A stretch of DNA of 27,973 bases. It comes from Dunaliella salina (taxonomy: Eukaryota; Chlorophyta; Chlorophyceae; Chlamydomonadales; Dunaliellaceae). The stretch is from positions 285,095-313,067 of the forward strand of contig MU069633.1 of the NCBI GenBank assembly GCA_002284615.2, in the 5' to 3' direction. This document shows positions 10,301 through 18,752 of this stretch, one piece after another; the stretch's first letter is position 1; each line of letters opens with the position of its first letter. A program made the translations under genes and the position numbers. The notes under the pieces are model-generated. The model saw nothing but the letters and a program-made list of their open reading frames with translations, searched no databases and was not told where the DNA came from.

Positions 10301-10414
10301 AAGCACCTAAAAGCCAAAAGGCAAGTCTGCCAGAGCCTGACACTTGCTCTCTCTCTCTCTTAAGTCTGCAGAGGCCAACGGAACACTACTGCCCTCGGGC
10401 ACATGTCTCAAGAA

Positions 10415-10545
10415 AGGAAGACACACACACGGGAACTGGAGACAAGGAAACACATACACAAACCAAGGGACACACACGTCTCAAACGAGGAGAAACACAC
10501 ACAGACACCCGGGGACGGAGGCAAGAACACACACACACACACAAC
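10415..10545. repeat. Degenerate CA-rich tract
   Basis: Short (CA)n runs are separated by GGGA, AGGA and CCAAGG spacers. The open frames across it are low-complexity shadows. Confidence 0.75.
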
Positions 10546-11935
10546 CAAGGGCCAGCATGGGACCCACACCTGAGGGACACCACTGGAGCAAGACACAACC
10601 AGGGGAACCAAGCTAGCGCGACCCAAACCCTCTCCTCCGCAGGCTGAAACTCCATGGGGGGCTCTCCACAAAAACCCAACCCCTCCCCCAGCCCCCAGCC
10701 CCCATGCTACTCACTGGTGGACTCACACAGGTCCTTCGTATGAGAGCCATGCCCAAGCCTCCTCGATGGCCTTCCTCTGCTCATCTGGGGAGAGGCGTTG
10801 CATGGACATTGGCAAAACTTTATTGAAGGTGAGAGCCAGTTGGGCTTGGGGCAATCTGTACCGTACTTGGCGGACATAATTGAGTTTGTTACAGAGTGAT
10901 TTGCTGGGGTTACTGACCCTTCTGATTCTGAATTGTGTTTGGTTGTGGCAGCTTTAATTTTGGTGGTGCATACCTGCAGAGCCACCCCATGGCACTCCTC
11001 GATAAGGGTGACTATTTTGTTGGCAATGTCTTCTACAACCCCCCTGGCAGGGAGGCCATAGATGTGGTTTAAACGAGCTGGTTTCTTAGCACAAGTGCTC
11101 TCTATGCAGACAGGTGGGAGAGAGCTGCCTTGTGCATACTATTCAGTGTTTCTCAGATGCTAGCATGGTTGGTTTGAGGTGTGTACTTGGGGTCATTGAG
11201 GGCAGGGCAGTAGCTTTTCAATGTCTGAGGGTTAAGCTGCATTAGTACACACTCGTTTTTATGTGATGGTGCAGGTCCTTGGAATATTCTAATTTTGACC
11301 TTCAGGATGCTGGTGGGGACATCAGCCACAAGGGGAATGTGGTTGCTGTGCTTGTAGCCTTGGTCAGCAGGGTCGCAGAATATCTGAGGATGTTGGTGGT
11401 TAGTGTTGCTTGCTTTGCGGATGGAAGAGGGCAGCAGAGTGTCATCAATGCGGCTGTGCGTGTGCCCCATTGGGGTTTGGCTGCGAGGTGCTTTTTCTGA
11501 CCTGAATGCCCAAGTTTCATGTGACAAGTGCCAGTCAAGGGGACAAAAATGGGTGTCAGAGATGAACTTGCAGAAAAGCTTGTCCTGTTCATAGGATGTT
11601 CCCTGGTTCTATCTTGCAGACCACAGCACTGGTTTGATACCATACCCAATTCCACCACACCTTCCTCTCCTATGCAACTCATTGTTGTCTGGAACCTTAA
11701 TGCCGGAGAAGCACTAAATACTGCTAACAAAGATTGGTTTTAACTCCTCCAACGAGATGTTCCAGCTAACTGGCTACCCCTGGATCCTGCAAACCCAATG
11801 CCATTGCGTGCCCACCAACACCTTGCATCAAACACTTAAAAACATAAATTTTACTCACTTCCCCCTGACATTCATAGCTGCTCACACAAGTGCCCTCAGG
11901 CAAGGGCAGCCTTCATCACTGACAACTACAAAAAA

Positions 11936-12480
11936 TGTTTACACCTAAAATCAAGGACTGGAGAGAAATCACCTACACTGATGGCAGTGTTATAAAACAC
12001 AAAGATGACGACTCCCCACCACTTTCTGGCTCAGGTGTTTCCAAACCAGGAAGGGACACAGCTCTACCTTCCCAACACCTGCAATAGCACAAAAAACCCA
12101 ATGGCCATGGGCCCACCAATACCATCACCACAGCAGACTTGTGGGTATCCTTGTGGCACTCCAACACGAGCACACTCAAATTGCCACTGATAGTGCATCC
12201 TGCCTTTTACAAATTTCTAAGCAAACCCTGAATCCGATGCGCATGAGGTATCACCTACACACAGAGCTCATTCATGCAATATCAACCATATTGGAACACT
12301 CCCCTCACCCTATTCATTTCTACAAAGTCAGAGCCCACTCTGGCATTGTAAGAAATGAGGGGGCTGATGCTTGCGCTCGCACTGCAGCCCTCTCAGATAC
12401 CATAGACATTGCATTTCCAGATGCCAGGGACTCATTCCACAATGTTTACTGGCTTTCATTGAAGACCTCTTCCTCATGAG
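11936..12480 (+). pseudogene. RNase H domain of LINE copy A
   Basis: ITYTDGSVIKHKDDD (about 11969-12013) gives the first catalytic Asp in its intact form, where copy B has TDDS. The expected TRAEL is damaged (around 12120-12150) and further frame changes follow. The C-terminal VRAHSGIVRNEGADAC (about 12330-12378) aligns with the HxG..GNExAD motif, with Arg in place of the conserved Gly. The domain is too broken to be active. Confidence 0.8.
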
Positions 12481-12755
12481 ATGATGGCATACACCGCTCC
12501 AACGCTTTCCCGATGCACTACCTCACCAACCTGAACGGCAAATTCAAAGCACACATGCACCAAAAACACAAGCTTGGCTCTGCTGACACCTCTGGCTACC
12601 ACTACCAGAGATAGCAGAAACTTAATGATGCCATACCACCAACTACCATTGCAAATACTGAATCTCGCAACCCAACCTCTCAACTTGCTAACAAAGAGAG
12701 CAGCAATTCCTTCTAGAAAAATCCAAGGATTACCCTCAAACAGCAAATAAGTATA

Positions 12756-13088
12756 ATGAAGTATCGTTCGGATACACTGTACAATCAGAGTCATGCCTTC
12801 AAATTCAATTCTTCCAGTAATGGAAGATGCCCACTATGTGATGATATGGACCACATTGACCACATACTCCTCAGGTGTACAAACTCAACAATGAGCGGGA
12901 TGCACACCAACAGACACAATGCAGCCCTACGTCTTTGTGTAAAAGCCCTCAGTAAAGGCCGGTATGGCTCATCCCTTATTGACATGAATGGCTGCAGTAA
13001 CAAGAGACTCCTGGATCAGGGCTTACAGGTCCCTGGAAACATATCAAGAGCTATTCCATGGACTCTGGCCAGACTGGTTTTTCCCTAA
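12756..13088 (+). pseudogene. Zinc knuckle region of LINE copy A
   Basis: The open frame carries RCPLCDDMDHIDHILLRC (about 12825-12878), a C-x2-C...H...H...C arrangement typical of the Zn-binding segment downstream of RT or RNase H in LINEs. It is preceded by MKYRSDTLYNQSHAFKF. Copy B (about 17773-17900) and element 1 carry the same block. A frame change near 13000 leads into the endonuclease frame. Confidence 0.85.
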
Positions 13089-13533
13089 TGGTACTTGCTC
13101 ACCTGCCCGGCACCCAACCCGCTCTGATGCTATCTTTGTGCGCCCTCTTCCAGGCAGACAAAGTCACCTTGATCCTTCCAAGATCCCTCCTCAAGACAGG
13201 GACATACATCTTGTTGAACTAAAATTCTGTCCTGACGCAAACCCCTTCATCACTCTTGAACATGCAGTGACCCAAGATTCTCACACCATAGCCAGACTTA
13301 AAACCCGCAGCTCCAGAAATCCAAACAGGAATAACAAAGTGACTTTACACATCATCCTAATTGGTGTGGCCGGTACCATCTACAATGTGTCTATAACCAC
13401 ACCCCTTATAAATCTGGGCCTGACTGAACAAAAAGCCAAATTACTAGCAGCTGAGCTTAGTGGTCATGCCATCCCAAGATTAACCATAACCACCTGTCCT
13501 CGTTCTCTGCTTGTCGTGCTTCTCCTAGTCTGA
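12988..13533 (+). pseudogene. PD-(D/E)XK-like endonuclease domain of copy A
   Basis: The 181-codon frame holds TRSDAIFV (residues 45-51) and DIHLVELKFCPD (72-83), with the acidic and lysine positions E77 and K79. IILIGVAGTIYN and a TPLINLGLTEQKAKLL helix follow. The first motif reads S-D rather than P-D; copy B and element 1 have P-D. The role should match the domain in element 1, a target-nicking endonuclease. The C-terminus departs from copy B after about 13490, where a nested element has entered. Confidence 0.72.
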
Positions 13534-13668
13534 ACTTTGTGGTGGAGGGGTTATACGGTCAGCGCACCTATGTGGCCCCTTTTCCTTAATTGACGTAGGG
13601 AGGGTTCCTCTGCCTACGTAGCTTTTCTTTTTTTTCTTTTCTTTTTCTTACCTTTTTCTTTTTCTTTT
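13500..13668 (+). mobile_element. Nested L1-type LINE 3' end inside copy A
   Basis: This stretch has the 3' module of element 1: TTTGTGGTGGAGGGG, CCTTTTCCTTAATTGACG, hairpin 13595-13617, and a CTTTT tail to 13668. Copy B lacks it. On both sides copy A is colinear with copy B: the endonuclease end before it, the RHAL-x peptide after it. The left border is approximate and no TSD is clear. Confidence 0.65.
13595..13617 (+). promoter_or_regulatory. LINE 3'-terminal hairpin, nested L1-type end
   Basis: Sense strand: GTAGG/CCTAC with AGGG/CTCT, where a G-U pair replaces A-U; outer AC/GT pairs extend the stem. Confidence 0.72.
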
Positions 13669-14002
13669 ACACTTTCAAAAATACCAGGCATGCCCTTTGT
13701 TACCAGGGGGCTTCAGGGAGTGGGTTTGCTAGGCGTGCGGCGGCGGAGGACGGGAGGAGGAGAGTCCGGGCGTCGAGAGGCATGGCGAGCAGTAACCCTC
13801 CAGATCCCTACTACTTCTGTTTCTGGCTCTGTCCTAGGCTAGCTGTGTCTAGTGTAGGCTTTGAGGGCCTTCTGGTGAGGCCACTGCTTCCTTGCTAGCT
13901 TGCTAGCTTGCCAGTAGTGGACCTTCCCTTGATGCACGCGGCCTCTGGCTTGCATAGAACTCTATGTTTTCTTTTCTCTTCTTTTTTTTCTTTTCTTTTG
14001 TA

Positions 14003-14500
14003 AGATAAGTGCAGCATTCATGTTACCCAGTAGAATGGGGAGGCAATGGCAGGAGTTGAGAAGGCCTTTGAGGGTCACTTCCATGTGTTTTCCTGGTTCA
14101 AGGGCTGCATGTTTTCCACCTTAAGGCCAGTAAGTGAACATCAGAAGCATGGGCTTGCTTGAGGTCATAAGTTCGGCAGCCACCATCCCACCATCCTTCC
14201 GGCAATATTATCTTGGAGTAAAACTCGAGTGGCCCGGGTACTAAAGGCAGTACTTAGTGCTGGAGTGGTGGTGAGAACTGTGCCGCCAGGCATATTCCTG
14301 TAGAAGATGGCCAAGCCAGTGTGGCGTTTTGGTCCCTCCAGTAATTTTAGTTTCTGTGAGGCAAAGTATGTCTGGGTCACAGTGTCTTATAAGGTCATGC
14401 ACATCCTCCTTACGTAAGTATACTTTTCAAAAGGCCATGGACATTCATGGTTATTATCTTGAGATAGTCATGCCATGTATGCTGGGGGCCTGTTGTGCTT
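14003..14500 (-). pseudogene. LINE AP-endonuclease (EEP) domain, inverted
   Basis: Across frameshifts the minus strand reads as an apurinic-endonuclease-like domain. It begins with MNVHGL (motif I, about 14437-14454), then HDLIRHCDPDILCLTETKI (about 14352-14408; the E of TET is the metal-binding Glu) and GLAIFYRNMPGG (about 14283-14319). It ends with LLGNMNAALI at about 14004-14033, a damaged GDxNA motif. Upstream on the same strand is an N-terminal stretch, LLQLPDSFKTHNNML (about 14500-14545). Such EEP domains nick the target in most LINEs. The fragment sits directly against the tail of copy A and is head to head with the plus-strand 3' end at 14620-15053. Confidence 0.8.
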
Positions 14501-14552
14501 GCTTGAGCATGTTGTTGTGTGTTTTGAAGCTGTCGGGGAGTTGTAGCAGGGC

Positions 14553-14590
14553 TGGTGGTCCCTTACATGTTTGGTGGTCCCTTACATGTT
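14553..14590. repeat. 19-bp perfect tandem duplication
   Basis: TGGTGGTCCCTTACATGTT occurs twice in tandem, at 14553-14571 and 14572-14590. It lies close to the inversion junction of copy C. Confidence 0.9.
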
Positions 14591-14619
14591 GCCGGTGTTC
14601 AAACAAGCACCATGCTCAG

Positions 14620-15053
14620 ATTCTTCTAAGTCAACCTACGTCATCTCTCAAGGGCCTCAGCTCAAGTCACCCTTCATACTATCTTGTTCGGTGTGGGTGG
14701 AGTCATCTACACCCTCACACATTGGAGCCTCTTAAGGAGCTTCGTCTTGACACTTGCAAGGCCACCAAGCTTGCTCGGAAGCTTTGCGCTCATTCTGTTC
14801 AGTATGCTTACAAACTTGCTAGCACTAGACACGCAGTTGAGAAAACCTTTTCCAACTCTCATTACCACGAGCACGGCACGGGCTACTGCTAGTCATCCTC
14901 CTCAGGCCTGATCCTCACTGACTTCTTTCTTTTGCTTCCTCTTGGTAAAAGGTGTATACGATGCCTCGGCCCCAGGTATCCCCTTTTCCTTAATTGATGT
15001 GGGGAGTGTTATCACTGCCTGCGTAGTTTTTCTTTCTTTTTCTTTTCTTTTCA
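14620..15053 (+). mobile_element. LINE copy C, 3' end
   Basis: Coding remnants match the end of the endonuclease domain (GVGGVIYT, then KLARKLCAHSVQYAYKLAST). A 3' UTR with CCCCTTTTCCTTAATTGATG, a hairpin (14999-15022) and a CT-rich tail (about 15025-15052) follow. It resembles element 1 (KLAQQLHAHSVQYAHKLVST) more than copies A and B. With the inverted EEP segment to its left it probably forms one 5'-inverted insertion. Confidence 0.82.
14999..15022 (+). promoter_or_regulatory. LINE 3'-terminal hairpin, copy C
   Basis: Sense strand: the inner stem AGTG/CACT is a compensatory change from AGAG/CTCT, and outer positions form G-U pairs. Confidence 0.75.
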
Positions 15054-15435
15054 ACCTATGTGGGAGCCATGTGAAAAAAAAATGGTGTTTTAGAGGTTGC
15101 ATTGAGTGAGAGCTGAACCCTTGACCCCCTGATCATTATTGCTTTTGGCACATGAACTTGCAATTTACCGTGCATGGGACAGTTTCTTTCCTCTCAGCCT
15201 GGGCCGGATCCGGATCCGGAGGTGCAGAATCACATGGCCGAGACCCACCTAACTTAAACACCGCCCGGCACACTGGAACAGTACTGCTAGGCAAACGGCT
15301 GCAGAAGGAGCCAGCCTGGATGGTGAGAAGATTACCACTGAGTTGTTGCAAGCCTTCCTCTGTTGTAAGTTAGATAGGATGGGAATTCTCAGTGTCTAGG
15401 AGGCACCAAGTGCTCTGGGCATGAGGTAAAGCGTC
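15054..15435. other. Spacer before LINE copy B
   Basis: No gene was recognised. A small perfect GGATCCGGATCC palindrome lies near 15205-15218. The 5' border of copy B is not clear and may lie within this stretch. Confidence 0.35.
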
Positions 15436-16146
15436 ATGAATTCTCCTGGTTTTCTTTGCATGGAGCTGGCCACCATGATTTCTGGTGATGACCAGGCACT
15501 GATCGAACAAAATGAGCACTGGGACTGCCCTACCTGCGCATCCCTGTCAGACTCCCAAAAAGCGGAAAGGATCAACTTCTCTGAAGACTGTGAAATGATT
15601 TATGTAGAGTGGCATCCTAAATGGGAAGCTGTAGAAATGCTACGAATACACCCCGACCTGGATGCTCATGTGCAAACCTTTGACGCGGAGGAACGACCAG
15701 AGGTTGTAGAAGACCCCTCGGCCATTGATATGAACCTTGACAATCTTGCCAACCAAGGCTTTGAAGGCAATCCTCAGAGCCTGTCTGACTCTTCATGGAT
15801 CTCAACTGCTGGTTGTGCCATTCGCAAAAATGTCACCTTTGACTTCCGACCTACCATTCCCCAGACAGATATCATGCCAACAAGGCAACGTGAAATTATT
15901 GTTAGAAGTGTTGACCTCACGAAGGAAACTCTTCACTCGGACACAACAGATGAGGTTGCCATGCCAGCACAAATGCCAGAGGTAATCACCTCTGAATGCG
16001 CCTGTATTTACAAAGCCAATGGCAAGTGCGCTGGCATGCTCACTGTGGACAGGCTTGTGACCCTGCTTGAAGCCTACGAAGCAGCCAAAAGAGCAGGCAT
16101 CCATGTCGCCATTCAGCCCCCTGTCCAGATTCAACAACTGAAATGA
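15436..16146 (+). pseudogene. LINE copy B PHD-like end and middle region
   Basis: The 236-codon frame begins with an apparent PHD-finger terminus, EHWDCPTC, around residues 31-38. W-x-C-P-x-C is the usual last zinc-ligand pair of PHD fingers; the upstream ligands are not visible. The remainder (EWHPKW, NLANQGFE, ACIYKANGKCAGM) aligns with element 1 at about 6030-6520. PHD fingers are known from some LINE proteins, where they may bind chromatin, but the call here rests on one motif. A stop and frame change follow at 16144-16380. Confidence 0.6.
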
Positions 16147-16381
16147 TGGGTGTGCTCTCTCGCCAAAAGGCTCAACAAAAGAAACCTTTTTGATCAGAGC
16201 AAAAAGGTTCTCAATTCAAACATGTTCATAACTCCTTCCCACTTACGATCAGCCCTGCAGACGTGATGCATGGTCTCTGTAGAGGTATTCCAGCCCTCTT
16301 GATTTTGGAAATACCTACAACACCTATTTCAGTACAAACTTCCGAGACCAGGTTTTTGGGGCGCACACAGATGCCTTCTCT

Positions 16382-16921
16382 GTGCGCTACACTGGCTTCT
16401 CCTTCTGCTATCCCCCACATGATGAAATAATGTTTAAACTCCTGCGCCACACAGTGCGTTCCTCCCTCCAAAGCACAGGTCCAGTCGCCACCTTCATGAT
16501 CCTGCCCCACTGGAGAGGCTTCAGCTGCGACGCGTATATGAGCTGGCTCAAACAATACCCAGATGTTGCAAAAGTGCTTGCCAAATTCCCTGCAAGAAAA
16601 ATCCAATTCCAGGCACCACAACACTGGTTTGATACCATATGCAATCCCACCCCACCTTCCTATCCTATGCAACTCATCGTTGTGTGGAACCCTAACGCCA
16701 GAGAAATACTAGATACCGCAAACAAAGACTGGTTTCAATCCCTCCAGCAAGATGTAAAGCAAGATGCTCCAGAAGCATGTTGGCTACCCTTAGATTCTTC
16801 AAATCCTGCCATGCCACTGTGTGCCCACCAACACCTTGCATCAAAAACTTGGAAGCAGAATTCCAATCACTCCCCCCTGACATTCATAGCTGCTCACATA
16901 AGTGCCCTCAGGCAAGGGTAG
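16382..16921 (+). pseudogene. LINE copy B middle domain, continued
   Basis: The 179-codon frame contains GFSFCYPPHDE and VATFMILPHWRGF, followed by VLAKFPARKIQFQAPQHWFD and QLIVVWNPNAREILD. The counterparts in element 1 are GFSVCHPIYDE, ATATFMFLPAW and GTVPRDKLSYSAPQSC. The pattern (Pro-x-Trp, then a spaced Phe-Pro) is conserved, but I cannot name the fold. Confidence 0.7.
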
Positions 16922-17470
16922 CCTTCATCCCTGACAACTACAAAAAAATGTTTGCACCTAAAATCAAGGACTGGAGAGAAATCACCTACACTGACGACAG
17001 TGTTATTAAACACAAAGATGACGACTCCCCACCACTTTCTGGCTCAGGTGTTTCCAAACCGGGAAGGGTCACAGCTCCACCCTCCCAACACTTGCAACTG
17101 CACATAAAACCCAATGGCCATGGGCCTACCAATACCATCACAAGAGCAGAACTCGTGTGTATCCTTGTGGCACTCCAACACGAGCACACTAAAATTGCTA
17201 CTGATAGTGCATGCTCCCTCTTTCAAATTTCTAATCAAACCCTTCATCCCATGCGCATGAGGTATCACCTACATGTAGAGCTCATCCATGGAATATCAAC
17301 CATATTAGAACACTCCCCTCACCCTATCCATTTGTATTAAGTCAAAGCCCACTAAGGCATCATAGGAAATGAGGGGGCTGAAGCTTGCGCTCGCACCGCA
17401 GCCCTCTCAGACACCATAGACATTGCACTTCCAGATGCCAGGGATCCTTTCCACAATTTTTACTGGCTGT
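16912..17470 (+). pseudogene. RNase H domain of LINE copy B
   Basis: ITYTDDSVIKHKDDD (16981-17025) has Asp in place of Gly of the TDGS motif. TITRAELVCIL (about 17136-17168) supplies Glu, KIATDSACSLFQI (about 17192-17230) supplies Asp, and after a TAA stop (17338-17340) the H-x-G..GNEGAEAC segment follows. The spacing is normal for RNase H1-like domains. The altered first motif and the stop make it inactive. Confidence 0.85.
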
Positions 17471-17472
17471 CA

Positions 17473-18063
17473 TTGAAGACCTCTTCCACACAAAATGATG
17501 GCATGCACCGCTCCCGCACTTTCCCGATATACTATCTCACCAACCTGAGTGACAAACTTAAAGCACACATGCACAAGAAACACAAACTTGGCTCTGCTAA
17601 CACCTCTGGCTATTACTTCCAGAGATGGCAGAAGCTTAGCGATGCCACACCACCCACCACAAATGCAAACACTGAAGCACACAACCCAATACCTCAAATT
17701 GCAAACAAGGAGATTAGCAACTCCTTCTGGAAAAATCCAAAGATAACCTTGAAACAACAAATAAATCTTATGAAGTATCGAATGGATACACTGTACACAC
17801 AGATTCATGCCTCCAAATTCAACTTTTCTAGTTCTGATAGAGGCCCACTCTGTACGAACACAGACAACATTGATCACGTTCTGCGTAGGTGCACCAACCC
17901 AACAATGAGTGGGATGCACGTCAACAGACACCATGCGGCCCTTAGTCTCTGTATAGAAGCCCTCAGTAAAGGCCGGTATGTCTCATCCCTCATTGGCATG
18001 GATGGCTGCAATCATGACAGACTTTTGGATCAAGGCAAACAAGTCCCTGAAAACATCTCTTGA
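17473..18063 (+). pseudogene. LINE copy B linker and zinc-knuckle region
   Basis: The 196-codon frame carries LKAHMHKKHKLGSANTSGY, MKYRMDTLYTQIHASKF, and the knuckle GPLCTNTDNIDHVLRRC. The first Cys of the knuckle is replaced (copy A has RCPLC), so zinc binding is probably lost. It ends just before the endonuclease block. Confidence 0.82.
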
Positions 18064-18470
18064 GCTATTCCAGACTGGGTTTTCCCAAAAGGCAATACCT
18101 CACCTGCACGGCACCAAAGCCGCCCTGATGCTCTCTTCATGCGCCCTATCCCAGGCAGACAAGCCCACCTCGATCCTTCCGAGACCCCCCACAAGAAAGG
18201 GACATCCACCTCGTTGAACTTAAATTCTGCTGAAACAAATCCCTCCATCACTTAAGAACGTGCGCAGGCTCAACATTCCCACGACATAAACAGACTTAAA
18301 ACACGCAGCTTAAGAAACCCAAACAGGAATAACAAAGTGACATTGCACATCACCTTAATTGGTGTGGGTGGCATGATTTACAATGATTATACAATTACAC
18401 CTCTTATAAATCTGGGCCTGACCAAACAAAAAGCGAAATTGCTAGCTTAGAGACCATGCCATTCAAAGAT
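18064..18470 (+). pseudogene. Endonuclease domain of LINE copy B, frameshifted
   Basis: SRPDALFMRPIPGRQAH (about 18117-18167) keeps the P-D motif. The E-x-K block reads DIHLVELKF (18200-18235) in another frame, and TLIGVGGMIYN follows near 18352-18384. At least two frameshifts and a stop interrupt it. It aligns with copy A at 13100-13480. Confidence 0.72.
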
Positions 18471-18752
18471 CATCCACTATCATTAACACTAGACATGCAC
18501 TTTGCTTTCATGGGGCATCTGGGAGGGGGTTTGCTTGGCGCGCGGAGGCGGCTGAGGATGGAAGAAGGAGAGTCCGAGCGCTCAGGGGCATGGCAAGCAA
18601 TCCTCCAGATCCCCATTAGTTTTGTCTCTTGCTCTCTCCTAGGCTAATTTTGTCTAATTTAGGTAGAGGGCCCCCTGGTGAGGCCTCTAACTTTTGTTAG
18701 GGTTCTTCCCTTAATGCACGCGGCGCCGGCCTTTGGCTCGCGTAGACTTCCT

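Larger units (their letters stand above)
9692..11610 (-). mobile_element. Inverted 5' segment of LINE copy A (ORF1-like)
   Basis: Minus-strand frames read 5' to 3' from about 11527 down. One (11153-11527) contains SILKVKIRIFQGPAPSHKN. After a frameshift, another (about 10707-11130) contains LNHIYGLPARGVVEDIANKI. Lys/Gln-rich frames follow at 9783-10052 and 9931-10317. The basic, low-complexity composition and position suit a LINE ORF1 or N-terminal region, but I recognise no domain. It lies head to head with the plus-strand copy A at about 11618 and abuts the pyrimidine tail ending at 9690. This arrangement is explained by 5' inversion during insertion. Confidence 0.5.
11618..14002 (+). mobile_element. 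LINE copy A, sense segment with B-type 3' end
   Basis: The copy starts within the middle domain (GCACTGGTTTGATACCAT at about 11625, matching 16620). It continues through RNase H, zinc knuckle and endonuclease, and ends with a B-type 3' end (13669-13965; MASSNPPDPY, hairpin 13932-13955) and a CT-rich tail (13966-14002). A separate L1-type 3' end (about 13500-13668) is nested between the endonuclease and the B-type end. Base for base it is close to copy B at 16618-18750. Confidence 0.85.
15436..18752 (+). mobile_element. LINE copy B, longest plus-strand copy
   Basis: It runs from a PHD-like end (HWDCPTC) through the middle domain, RNase H, zinc knuckle and endonuclease to a B-type 3' end (18470-18752; hairpin 18718-18743) with a short T-rich tail. 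It carries several stops and frameshifts. Codons and order match copy A from 16618 on. The 5' part (EEP, RT) is absent, so it is 5'-truncated. Confidence 0.88.

Noticed and set aside
10386..10679. Minus-strand Cys/Val-rich open frames
   Set aside because: They come from the CA-rich low-complexity tract and show no coding signal.
13535..13668. Chimeric LINE with exchanged 3' UTR
   Set aside because: The B-type coding and 3' end continue after it, so a nested insertion is simpler.
15204..15218. Repeated GGATCC palindrome
   Set aside because: It is a single short occurrence with no associated feature; it could be chance.
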